DNA of 7,038 bases, taken from assembly GCA_021769025.1 (NCBI GenBank), contig JAETTS010000126.1, forward strand, positions 1 through 7,038, written 5' to 3'. Position 1 is the first letter of the stretch; each line of letters begins with the position of its first letter. Shown here in pieces: positions 1-6,741 of this stretch. The notes below the pieces were generated by a model. That model had not been told where the DNA came from. It saw nothing but the letters and a program-made list of their open reading frames with translations, and did no database searches. A program made the position numbers and the translations under genes. Origin of the DNA: Enterocloster bolteae (lineage in GTDB: Bacteria; Bacillota_A; Clostridia; Lachnospirales; Lachnospiraceae).

Positions 1-282
1 ATGAAAGGCTCCCACCATATATACCGTTTCCGGATTCGAGGATCCAGGGATCCAGAGACCGAATTTGATCTGGAAAACCTAACCTCCAAATTCCGAATCA
101 GTGAAATTATCGATGAGTCAGAGCCTGAATATGATTTCAGCGCCTTGTTTGCTGAACATCCAGGCGATATGATTGGATTTTATATCAGTGCTCTCCAGAA
201 ACCGGATATGAGTCCTGTGGAAAAAAAAGCTTTGTATTATGGAATCCATGCTCTTTTGCATACCACCGATGAAAGGAGTTAG
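1..282 (+). CDS. DNA repair exonuclease subunit (SbcD/Mre11/YhaO-type metallophosphoesterase), 3' end only
   Basis: This is the last 93 codons of a larger gene that enters from the left edge; the ATG at base 1 is probably an internal methionine. The part seen resembles the C-terminal capping region of YhaO/SbcD-like nucleases: a YRFRIRG strand, a 'FDLENL' segment, then the acidic stretch 'EIIDESEPEYDF' and a helical tail. The phosphoesterase domain with the metal-binding His and Asp residues lies outside the window, so catalytic integrity cannot be judged. The family cuts DNA ends or hairpins with Mn2+ in partnership with a Rad50-like ATPase. Exactly such an ATPase starts 3 nt after this stop codon, and its ribosome binding site lies within the last codons here, so the two are co-transcribed and probably form a complex. 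The family call rests on the C-terminal resemblance plus the neighbour. Confidence 0.75.
   Translation: MKGSHHIYRFRIRGSRDPETEFDLENLTSKFRISEIIDESEPEYDFSALFAEHPGDMIGFYISALQKPDMSPVEKKALYYGIHALLHTTDERS
271..278 (+). promoter_or_regulatory. Ribosome binding site of the YhaN-like gene, inside the upstream gene
   Basis: GAAAGGAG lies 7 nt before the ATG at 286 and overlaps the last codons of the preceding nuclease gene. It fixes the start of the ATPase and supports translational coupling of the pair. Confidence 0.85.
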
Positions 283-285
283 CAT

Positions 286-2148
286 ATGAAGTTTCTGGAG
301 CTTCACATCAGCGGATTCGGTAAATTCCATGATCAGACCATCTCCTTTCAAGATGGCATGAATGTAATCTATGGGAAAAACGAAACCGGAAAATCAACCA
401 TACACACATTTATCCGCAGTATCCTGTTTGGTATCAATCCTCAGCAGGGATTCGCTCCCACCAATGATCTTTACAGCAAATACGAGCCCTGGGAGGATTC
501 CAGTATATACGAAGGCTCCCTTCGCGTTGAACATGGAGGAACCATTTACCGCATCGAAAGGCGTTTCCAAAAAATCCAGAAAGAATTTCGGATTCTTGAC
601 GAGACAACTGGCAATGAGCTGGAACCCACCAAAGCCTTGATGGATCATCTGCTAAATGGCTTAAGCGAAACGGCCTACAACAATACTATCAGCATCGGCC
701 AGTTAAAAAGTGCTACGGATGAAGGCATGGTTTCTGAGTTAAAAAACTATATCGCCAATATGAATACCTCTGGCAATATGGCGCTAAACATCACCAAAGC
801 TTCCGCCTTCTTAAACAGTAAGCGAAATGATCTGTCCGCCCGTCTGGTTCCAGATGCCGCCAGATCCTACACCTCCGTACTGGGTGAGATCAAGGCATTG
901 GAGAAAGAGATCGCTTCCCCTGAGTATGAGAACCGGCTTCCTGACTATCAAAGGCAGAAGCAGGATACCCAGGTACAGCTAGAACAGATGCAGACAGAAC
1001 GGGAGCAGCTTCTGCAGCAGACTGCCCGTGGCCGGGAAGTATTATCCCAAAATCATTTTTCCAGCCTGGAAGACATAAAGGAATGTCAAAATGATGCCCA
1101 GAATCTGTTTTCGTCCTATGAGGGGCTTCTGGCCACCGTCAAGAAGCCATGGCGAAAGGTTCTCAGCACTCTTCCTTTTCTGCTGGCCTCAATCCTTTTT
1201 GTCCTGGCGGGTTGTTCCCTTACCATAGGTGTTGATTTTATCCGTTCCGTTCCGGGACTGTCACCTCTTCTTATTTTTGGTATTCTGGCAGGCGGGGCTG
1301 TCCTTTTATGCGCGGTGGGTATCGTGATCATTGTTGGCAATAACAAGGTAAAAAAGGAACTGTCCTCTGTCAATGAATCTCTGGAGAAGATTTTAAACCG
1401 CTATTTAGGTGACTCCGGCATCACCCCGGAGGCCCTGGAATCCTTCCATAAAAAAATGTCCGAGTTTGAATTGCTCTGCGGCACTGTCACTCAATCAGAA
1501 GAGACGTTAAGGAAATTGAACGATGATGTCTCTGGCCTCCGAACACGACAGGCTGATTACGGCCAGGCCATTGAAGGGCTGGAAAAGAGCCAATGGGAAC
1601 TGGAGAAAAAGCTGGAACAGCTTGCCAATTATAAGACTCGTGCAGAGGCTCTTCGCTGTATTCTGGCAGAAAATGAGCGAATCTTTGAAGAGTTGTCTGC
1701 TATTGACCTGGCCCTGGAAACCATGACCCAGTTGTCCACGTCCATTCGGAATTCCTTTGGCCTGTATCTCAATCAGAGCGCTTCGGATCTTATAAAGGGA
1801 ATAACCGGCGGCGTCTACACCAGCATGGGAATTGATGAACATCTGAATCCGTTTCTCAATACCAGAACCAAACTAGTCTCCCTGGATCAGGTCAGCAGCG
1901 GCACCATGGATCAGGTTTATCTGGCCCTTCGGCTGGCTGCTGCACAGATGATCCAGGCTGACTATCCGGAACGGATGCCTTTGATTTTTGATGACAGTTT
2001 TGTTCTGTATGATGATGAACGGTTGAAAAACGCATTAAAATGGCTTTCCTCTGCCTACAACGGCCAGATCTTACTGTTTACCTGTCACCAGAGAGAAGCC
2101 CAGATGTTGACTGCCAGCCAGCTTCCATTTCATCTCATCTCCCTGTAA
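286..2148 (+). CDS. SbcC/Rad50-like AAA ATPase, YhaN type, with central membrane hairpin
   Basis: This 620-residue protein is a complete SMC/Rad50-type ATPase. The N-terminal half of the head has the strand 'LHISGFGKF' and a Walker A loop at residues 30-38 (GKNETGKST, K36). The C-terminal half has the ABC signature 'VSSGTMDQV' (536-544), a Walker B/D-loop 'LIFDDSFVLYDDERL' (566-580, D569-D570) and a switch histidine H601 in 'FTCHQ'. Heptad-like, Gln/Glu/Lys-rich coiled coils cover about 200-265 and 355-470. Between them are two hydrophobic segments (about 292-316 and 327-351) joined by a short loop, predicted to insert in the membrane. No CxxC zinc hook is visible. Rad50-like ATPases use ATP to open and close around DNA and to gate a nuclease partner, here the gene directly upstream. 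The protein is shorter than Bacillus YhaN (over 900 residues). Head motifs are intact, so I expect an active enzyme. Its DNA substrate is unknown. Confidence 0.88.
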   Translation: MKFLELHISGFGKFHDQTISFQDGMNVIYGKNETGKSTIHTFIRSILFGINPQQGFAPTNDLYSKYEPWEDSSIYEGSLRVEHGGTIYRIERRFQKIQKEFRILDETTGNELEPTKALMDHLLNGLSETAYNNTISIGQLKSATDEGMVSELKNYIANMNTSGNMALNITKASAFLNSKRNDLSARLVPDAARSYTSVLGEIKALEKEIASPEYENRLPDYQRQKQDTQVQLEQMQTEREQLLQQTARGREVLSQNHFSSLEDIKECQNDAQNLFSSYEGLLATVKKPWRKVLSTLPFLLASILFVLAGCSLTIGVDFIRSVPGLSPLLIFGILAGGAVLLCAVGIVIIVGNNKVKKELSSVNESLEKILNRYLGDSGITPEALESFHKKMSEFELLCGTVTQSEETLRKLNDDVSGLRTRQADYGQAIEGLEKSQWELEKKLEQLANYKTRAEALRCILAENERIFEELSAIDLALETMTQLSTSIRNSFGLYLNQSASDLIKGITGGVYTSMGIDEHLNPFLNTRTKLVSLDQVSSGTMDQVYLALRLAAAQMIQADYPERMPLIFDDSFVLYDDERLKNALKWLSSAYNGQILLFTCHQREAQMLTASQLPFHLISL

Positions 2149-2176
2149 TGCAGGGCAATGTCTTGGATTTTCCGCC

Positions 2177-2249
2177 GCAGTGCGATCCTGGGGTCACTTT
2201 TTTGTATCATAGGACGCACTTTCCTATGATACAAAGAAAACTGCACTGC
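2177..2249. repeat. Nested palindromic element between convergent genes
   Basis: The inner perfect inverted repeat is TTTGTATCATAGGA (2201-2214) and its reverse complement (2222-2235), around a 7-nt loop CGCACTT. An outer pair, GCAGTGC (2177-2183) and GCACTGC (2243-2249), frames it. In the plus-strand transcript the stem can extend through 2198-2200 and 2236-2238 with one G-U pair. The element fills the gap between the YhaN-like stop and the trmL stop. Its nested layout and intergenic position suggest a dispersed palindromic repeat (REP or MITE-like). Whether other copies exist cannot be seen from this window. Confidence 0.6.
2198..2238. terminator. Possible bidirectional transcription terminator hairpin
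   Basis: The 14-17 bp stem sits exactly where transcripts of yhaN-like (plus) and trmL (minus) converge, so a termination or RNA-end-stabilising role is plausible on either strand. It is not a standard intrinsic terminator: the stem is AT-rich and is followed by A-rich sequence, not a U tract, on both strands. The assignment rests mainly on position and symmetry. Confidence 0.4.
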
Positions 2250-2741
2250 CTACTTCCATTGTAAGCGGTGCAGCTCTCCTTTTACATTCATCTTCTCAAA
2301 TCCATTCTGCCTAAGCGCCTCATACAGCACAATGGATACCGCGTTGGACAGATTCAGGGAGCGGATATCTCCCCACATAGGAATTCTCACACATCGTTCC
2401 TGGTTTTCCACCAGAATCTCCTCCGGAATCCCGGCACTTTCTTTGCCAAACATCAGAAAACAATCCGGTTCATACTCTGCTTGCGTATACACCTTCTGCG
2501 CCTTGGTGGTCGCCATATAGATTCTGGCACCAGGATTTTGGTTCAGAAAATCTGTGTAGTCACTGTAAACCGTCACGTCCAGCTTATCCCAATAATCCAG
2601 GCCTGCACGTTTCAGCATTTTTTCATTGAGCCGGAATCCCAAAGGCTCAATGAGATGAAGCCTGGTGTTGGTAGCTACACAGGTTCTTCCGATATTGCCG
2701 GTGTTGGCTGGCATCTCTGGCTCTAACAATACAATATTCAT
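2250..2741 (-). CDS. trmL: tRNA (cytidine/uridine-34-2'-O)-methyltransferase TrmL (SPOUT family)
   Basis: This 163-residue protein has the normal length for TrmL/CspR/YibK. The three SPOUT motifs are present in order: motif 1 'PANTGNIGRT' (11-20), motif 2 'FGKESAGIPEE' (98-108) and motif 3 'RSLNLSNAVSIVLYEALRQ' (127-145). The latter two form the trefoil-knot pocket that binds S-adenosylmethionine. The family methylates the 2'-O of the wobble nucleotide in certain leucine tRNAs in the cytoplasm, which helps codon reading. The gene is the last of the minus-strand operon. Its ATG lies 7 nt after the stop of the aminotransferase, and the only purine-rich stretch upstream is a weak GTGGGAT inside that gene's end, so translation probably depends on coupling. 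The link to the aminotransferase is positional only. All key residues are intact. Confidence 0.93.
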   Translation of the reverse strand: MNIVLLEPEMPANTGNIGRTCVATNTRLHLIEPLGFRLNEKMLKRAGLDYWDKLDVTVYSDYTDFLNQNPGARIYMATTKAQKVYTQAEYEPDCFLMFGKESAGIPEEILVENQERCVRIPMWGDIRSLNLSNAVSIVLYEALRQNGFEKMNVKGELHRLQWK

Positions 2742-2748
2742 AGGCTAT

Positions 2749-3927
2749 TTATATCCCACTCTCTGCATCCAATTTTTGAACAAACCGTTCCATACGCCCC
2801 AGGGCCTCCTTCAAATTCTTTAATGAATAGGCATAGGAAACTCTTAAGTAGCCTTCCCCGCAGGCTCCAAACGCCGTGCCTGGAACCACTGCCACCTTCT
2901 CTTCCTGCAATAGCATTCTGGCAAATTCATCCGATGTCATTCCCAGACGCTTAATGCTTGGAAAGGTATAGAACGCGCCGTTAGGTTCAAAGCACTCCAG
3001 TCCCATATTCTCAAAGGCATGAAGGACAAACCGCCTTCTCTGGTCATAGGACTCTCTCATCATCTCCACATCACTGTCCCCGTCCCGCATGGCACTGATA
3101 GCAGCATACTGGCTGGTGGTAGGAGCGCACATAATGGCAAACTGATGGATCTTCAGCATCTGCTCTAGAATCACATGGGGGGCTGCCGCATAGCCCAGCC
3201 TCCATCCAGTCATGGCATAGGCCTTGGAAAACCCATTGATAAGAACGGTTCGGTCTCTCATCCCCGGCAAGGATGCAATGGATACATGGCGTTCGTTGCC
3301 GTATGTCAATTCGCAGTAAATCTCATCGGAGAGAACAAATAAGTCCTTTTCCTCAATAATTCGGGCAATTGGTTCCAGATCTTCCTGTCTCATCACAGCT
3401 CCCGTTGGATTATTGGGAAACGGCATAATCAGGATCTTGGTTTTGTCTGTAATCTTCTCCAACAGCTTTTCCGGAGTAAGCCGGAACTGATCCTTCTCCT
3501 CAAGCTCAATGGGGACCGGCACTCCGCCTGCCAATATGGCACAGGGCACATAGGACACGAAGCAGGGCTGAGGAATCAATACTTCATCACCAGGGTTCAG
3601 CATGGCCCTCAAAGCGATATCGATGGCCTCACTTCCGCCTACGGTCACTAAAATCTCCTTATCCGGGTTATACGTCAGGCCGCATCTGCGGGAAAGATAT
3701 CTGCTGATCTCCTCCCTTAATCCTTTTAACCCTGCATTGGAGGTATAAAAAGTCCTGCCTTTCTCCAATGAGTAGATGCCTTCCTCCCGCACATGCCAGG
3801 GAGTATCAAAATCTGGCTCACCTACGCCCAGAGAAATGGCATCCTTCATCTCACTGACGATATCAAAAAATTTGCGAATGCCTGATGGCTCAATCTGGAC
3901 AATTGTATCTGACAGAGGGTTTCTCAT
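2749..3927 (-). CDS. PLP-dependent class I/II aminotransferase (fold type I, aspartate-aminotransferase-like)
   Basis: This 392-residue protein has the usual length of the family. Landmarks are 'LGVGEPDFDTP' (33-43) near the substrate site, 'VGGSEAI' (96-102) binding cofactor phosphate, 'PNNPTG' (171-176), 'DEIY' (201-204) whose aspartate contacts the pyridine nitrogen, and 'SKAYAMTGWRLGY' (234-246) with Schiff-base lysine K235 and phosphate-binding R243. R362 in 'LRVSYA' should bind the substrate carboxylate. It moves an amino group between an amino acid and a 2-oxoacid in the cytoplasm. The sequence looks like the subgroup that holds broad aspartate, aromatic and alanine aminotransferases (AspC/PatA-like), and I cannot name the substrate. 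The ATG overlaps the stop of the Lrp-type regulator by 4 nt (ATGA), which fixes this start and implies coupled translation. A regulator-aminotransferase pairing suggests control by the amino acid the enzyme handles. Confidence 0.92.
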   Translation of the reverse strand: MRNPLSDTIVQIEPSGIRKFFDIVSEMKDAISLGVGEPDFDTPWHVREEGIYSLEKGRTFYTSNAGLKGLREEISRYLSRRCGLTYNPDKEILVTVGGSEAIDIALRAMLNPGDEVLIPQPCFVSYVPCAILAGGVPVPIELEEKDQFRLTPEKLLEKITDKTKILIMPFPNNPTGAVMRQEDLEPIARIIEEKDLFVLSDEIYCELTYGNERHVSIASLPGMRDRTVLINGFSKAYAMTGWRLGYAAAPHVILEQMLKIHQFAIMCAPTTSQYAAISAMRDGDSDVEMMRESYDQRRRFVLHAFENMGLECFEPNGAFYTFPSIKRLGMTSDEFARMLLQEEKVAVVPGTAFGACGEGYLRVSYAYSLKNLKEALGRMERFVQKLDAESGI

Positions 3928-4406
3928 GGAGTAATCAACATCCTTTCATCCTGAACCTCCTGAACCAATACGGTTCCATGGTCCTTATATTTTTTCAATA
4001 CAAAGTGGGTAGCCGTGCTCAAAACAGATTCTAGGGTCGACAGTTTCTCCGATACAAACAGCGCCACCTCTCTCATGGTCTTTCCTTCAATAAATACAGT
4101 AAAATCATAGGCTCCTGACATAAGATACACAGCATTGACCTCATTATACTGATAGATTCTCTCCGCGATCTTGTCAAATCCCATACCCCGCTGAGGAGTC
4201 ACCTTCACTTCAATCAGGGCGACGACTTTCTCGTCACTGGTGTTATCCCAGTTGATCAGGGTATGGTAACCGCAGATAATGTGCTCTTTCTCCATTTCCG
4301 CAATCTCATTGGCCACGGCTGCCTCACTCTCTCCCAGAATAACTGCCAGATCTTTCACATCAATCCTGCTGTTTTTCTCCATAAAGGCTAAAATCTTCTC
4401 TCTCAT
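3924..4406 (-). CDS. Lrp/AsnC-family transcriptional regulator
   Basis: This 160-residue protein has the two-domain layout of the Lrp/AsnC ('feast/famine') family. An N-terminal winged helix-turn-helix covers about 1-48, with the recognition region around 'LGESEAAVANEIAEMEKEHII' and the linker strand 'GYHTLINWD'. A C-terminal RAM domain covers about 60-140, with the strand 'KVVALIEVKVTP', the conserved 'GAYDF' turn (98-102) and the final strand 'THFVLKKYK'. RAM domains bind small molecules, usually amino acids, and drive dimer-to-octamer assembly. The start ATG overlaps the stop of the upstream AIRS-C gene by one base (TAATG), and the stop overlaps the next ATG by four. The gene therefore sits inside an operon it may also regulate. 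Which amino acid it senses is unknown; the downstream aminotransferase is the natural clue. Confidence 0.92.
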   Translation of the reverse strand: MREKILAFMEKNSRIDVKDLAVILGESEAAVANEIAEMEKEHIICGYHTLINWDNTSDEKVVALIEVKVTPQRGMGFDKIAERIYQYNEVNAVYLMSGAYDFTVFIEGKTMREVALFVSEKLSTLESVLSTATHFVLKKYKDHGTVLVQEVQDERMLITP

Positions 4407-5026
4407 TACAGCGCCTTCCTCTCTATTATTTTATATAATGCATCCCCCGCCGGCCTGTCCATGTATCTGCAAACCTGGTCATAGAAGACCTTGCGGGCAA
4501 TTCCCTTGGTTAAAGTGCCGATCCATGCTGCTGGGATCCCTCCCTGCTCCAGCCTGGACACGGTATGCCCTCCGTTGTCTGTGATTAAAACAGCACAATG
4601 GCTGCAGTACAGATCATACGGATCCAGTTCATAAAACTCACATATCTCTATGGTGCTCTGCTTAATGGGAATCCGACACAGGTCAATTTGAAACCCTATG
4701 CCATATGTCTCAGAAATATTCCAGAGGGCGGTATGAATACCGCCCTCTCCTGCCTCTTTCCAACAGATGGCACCTGCCTGTCTTAAATTGTCCCAATCCT
4801 TTTGATCCTCTTCCGGAATCCTTTGAATCTCCTGGAGATAGCCTCTGGAAAATCTGGAGAGCAATTCTGCCTCCTTCTCCTCCACAATCCTCCTGGCACC
4901 ATCCAATCCCACAAAACCTGCAACTACCAAATCCTGGCCTGGCATTACATGACCAGGCATCGGATTTTCCGGTTCCAGATTTTGCAAGATAATATGGTTG
5001 GTATTTCCTTGTCCTGCTGGTTTCAT
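4406..5026 (-). CDS. Stand-alone AIR-synthase-related C-terminal (AIRS_C) domain protein, HypE/PurM-like half
   Basis: This 206-residue protein matches the C-terminal half of the PurM/HypE/ThiL/SelD fold. Recognisable parts are 'PGQDLVVAGFVGLDGARRI' (29-47), a helical stretch rich in Glu, 'GEGGIHTALWNISE' (93-106) that matches the 'GG...AL.E.A' element of this domain, 'IPIKQSTIEICEFYELDPYDL' (119-139), and a C-terminal 'GGIPAAWIGTLTKG' (162-175). Full-length relatives are over 300 residues and carry an N-terminal ATP-binding half of about 120-150 residues, which is absent here. There is no frameshifted remnant upstream, because the VanW gene ends 84 nt away. The start is supported by AAGGA at 5037-5033, six nt before the ATG. 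It is the first gene of a tight operon with an Lrp regulator and an aminotransferase. Without the ATP-binding half it is unlikely to be a HypE-like dehydratase by itself. It could bind a nucleotide or partner, or be a family of unknown role. The domain call is fairly sure; the function is not. Confidence 0.75.
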   Translation of the reverse strand: MKPAGQGNTNHIILQNLEPENPMPGHVMPGQDLVVAGFVGLDGARRIVEEKEAELLSRFSRGYLQEIQRIPEEDQKDWDNLRQAGAICWKEAGEGGIHTALWNISETYGIGFQIDLCRIPIKQSTIEICEFYELDPYDLYCSHCAVLITDNGGHTVSRLEQGGIPAAWIGTLTKGIARKVFYDQVCRYMDRPAGDALYKIIERKAL

Positions 5027-5110
5027 GATTATTCCTTACTTGTCTCCTATCTTACAAGCCAGATACTTATCATCCTGGTATTATTGCTATTATGCTTGAA
5101 AGACACTGGT

Positions 5111-6712
5111 TTAAGCACCTGCCGCTGGATCCGGAGCCGGACTAGCCGCTCCTGGATCTGGAGCCGGGTTTACTGCTCCTGGATCCGGTGCCGGGTTTAC
5201 TGCTCCCGGGTCTGGGGCCGGACTGGCTGCTCCTGGATCTGGAGCCGGGTTTACCGCTCCTGGATCCGGTGCTGGGTTGGCTGCTCCTGGGTCTGGGCTT
5301 ACTGCTCCTGGATCCGGTGTCGGATTTACCGCAGACGGATCTCCCTCTGCTGGCATGCCTTCCGTCGGTACTGCCGGCGGAACCTCCGGGCCTACCCGGT
5401 AGATCGCCTTTGACGCATTGTAGGTATCAGTATGAAGAATGGTCTTTTCTGTCTCTACCCCGTCAATGTATACATATTTCCACAACCGGGACCGAACGCC
5501 GCGGTGCGCTGCCTGTACCCGCACTCTGGCACCTGGCTGTAACGACGGATCCACATTGGTAATCGGCTCTCCCGGATCTGTCACTCCCAACGTCTCCGAT
5601 ACATACTTGATGGTTCGGTTGGCTGGACGTGTCTCCTTTCCATAGATGGTAAAGGTCAATGTCTTCCCGGATGTACCGCCCTCAATGTAAACCGGCGTGT
5701 CATATGGATTGGTAATCTTGATATCTTTATAAGTGCCTGCAATCGCTGCATCGTTGGATGGTTTTACATAGCTGACCACCATAGAATGATTCTGGCGCTG
5801 CGTGATCTCCATCTCCGCAAGCAGAGCCGCATTGTAAAGAGTGGTTGCAATCTGACACACACCTCCTCCTACACTGTCTACCACCTGCCCATTCTCATAG
5901 GCTGCCGCAGATGCATACCCATTGGCTTTCGTAAAAGGATGCATACATTCATATCCGGATAACGTCTCTCCTGGCATCAGCACCGCACCATTGATCTTCC
6001 CGGATCCAACCTGCAGATTTTTCGAGCGGGATGCACCACTGCTGGAAAAGTCTGTAGAAAATGTGCCAAGAACATCCTGAATGGAGGAAAGCATCTCTGT
6101 CGTCTTTGCCGGCTGTGTCTCGGTCACTTCTGCTGCTACCAGAATGGGCTCCTTCAGCCCATCTTTTAGTGCCTCATTCAGTTGGCTTATGGTGGCATCC
6201 AAATCTACAGAAATACCATTCTGGGACGGGGTTACTACAAACGCCCCGTTCTCCCTGACAATGGAAGCGTCTATCGCCTCCTGGACAAACGGCTGGCATT
6301 GGGTTGTCACAAAATCCGTCACTGCGCCTTCATCTATCTTAAATTCCAACTGGATATCCATTGGATGATTCTCCAGATCCTTCTGTTTCAAATAACGGTC
6401 AATAATATCACCGGAGCCGTACTCTTCAATCGCATTCTCTAGAGCATCTGTATTCTCCCAGTGAAAGCCCAGCTGCTTTGCCGTAGTCTCCACCTTTGTC
6501 CCCGCCACTTCCAGCGCCACAGACTGTTGGGACATCTGAGACACGTACGCTTCCACCTTCTGTTTGGCTTCTTCCACGTCTGTGCCTCCCAAGTCCTGTC
6601 CATCAACATAGACTCCCTTGGGAACCACATCCGCCCATGCATCCACCGCTAAAAATAAGGTCAGACCAATGGCCACGGTACAGACCTTTCTCACCCATTT
6701 CTTCCCTTTCAT
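5111..6712 (-). CDS. Secreted VanW/G5-domain cell-wall protein with Pro-rich repeat tail (YoaR-like; possible L,D-transpeptidase)
   Basis: This is a 533-residue exported protein. Residues 1-27 form a signal peptide: basic start (KGKKWVRK), hydrophobic core, and a signal peptidase I site after AWA (25-27). Next come a PG_binding_4/YoaR-like region (about 79-185), a VanW domain (about 215-358) with the conserved 'GGGVCQIATTLYNAALLAEM' (282-301, C286) and 'NHSM' (H309), then a G5-like domain (about 367-441). The tail (463-533) is eight units of [NS]PAPDPGA[VA]. VanW-domain proteins were long of unknown role; recent work in Clostridioides difficile assigns them L,D-transpeptidase activity with a catalytic cysteine, so C286 is the candidate nucleophile. 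G5 domains bind wall sugars, and the tail probably spans the wall. No sortase motif or C-terminal membrane anchor is seen. An in-frame TTG at 6727 would give five more residues, but GAGGAG (6725-6720) is seven nt before the ATG at 6712, so I choose the ATG. Confidence 0.88.
   Translation of the reverse strand: MKGKKWVRKVCTVAIGLTLFLAVDAWADVVPKGVYVDGQDLGGTDVEEAKQKVEAYVSQMSQQSVALEVAGTKVETTAKQLGFHWENTDALENAIEEYGSGDIIDRYLKQKDLENHPMDIQLEFKIDEGAVTDFVTTQCQPFVQEAIDASIVRENGAFVVTPSQNGISVDLDATISQLNEALKDGLKEPILVAAEVTETQPAKTTEMLSSIQDVLGTFSTDFSSSGASRSKNLQVGSGKINGAVLMPGETLSGYECMHPFTKANGYASAAAYENGQVVDSVGGGVCQIATTLYNAALLAEMEITQRQNHSMVVSYVKPSNDAAIAGTYKDIKITNPYDTPVYIEGGTSGKTLTFTIYGKETRPANRTIKYVSETLGVTDPGEPITNVDPSLQPGARVRVQAAHRGVRSRLWKYVYIDGVETEKTILHTDTYNASKAIYRVGPEVPPAVPTEGMPAEGDPSAVNPTPDPGAVSPDPGAANPAPDPGAVNPAPDPGAASPAPDPGAVNPAPDPGAVNPAPDPGAASPAPDPAAGA
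5121..5330 (-). repeat. 27-bp tandem repeat encoding the Pro/Asp/Ala-rich tail
   Basis: Eight head-to-tail units, seven of 27 bp and one of 21 bp (5283-5303, lacking 6 bp in frame), code for nonapeptides of the NPAPDPGAV type. Units at 5148-5174 and 5229-5255 differ at one base. Many units carry GGATCC or GGATCT at the same place. All length changes are multiples of three, so the reading frame is kept. Confidence 0.92.
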
Positions 6713-6719
6713 AATACTG

Positions 6720-6725
6720 CTCCTC
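6720..6725 (-). promoter_or_regulatory. Ribosome binding site that decides the VanW gene start
   Basis: On the minus strand GAGGAG lies seven nt before the ATG at 6712-6710. The alternative TTG at 6727-6725 overlaps this site, so TTG is an unlikely start. Confidence 0.85.
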
Positions 6726-6741
6726 AAACTTCAAAAACTGC

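Noticed and set aside
1..3. ATG at the first base as a true gene start
   Set aside because: The encoded 93 residues match only the C-terminal part of a larger nuclease, so the gene is cut by the window edge.
2141..2155. CCCTG/CAGGG hairpin over the YhaN-like stop codon
   Set aside because: The stem is 5 bp with no U tract; too short to claim as a terminator.
2268..2726. 152-codon plus-strand frame
   Set aside because: It is the complement of trmL, which has all SPOUT motifs in order; the plus-strand translation resembles nothing.
5027..5110. Promoter or terminator between the VanW gene and the AIRS_C gene
   Set aside because: Only a weak CCAG/CTGG hairpin without a U tract and no convincing -35/-10 pair could be found, so I did not annotate either.
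5121..5330. Possible CRISPR-like array
   Set aside because: The 27-bp units are directly adjacent without spacers and are in frame within a coding sequence.
4802..5562. Plus-strand open frames antisense to the VanW repeat tail and the AIRS_C gene (for example 4802-5413 and 5188-5562)
   Set aside because: They are Trp/Arg/Ser- or Leu/Pro-rich low-complexity translations produced by the GC-rich 27-bp repeat read in the other direction. They have no recognisable domain and lie opposite well-supported genes.
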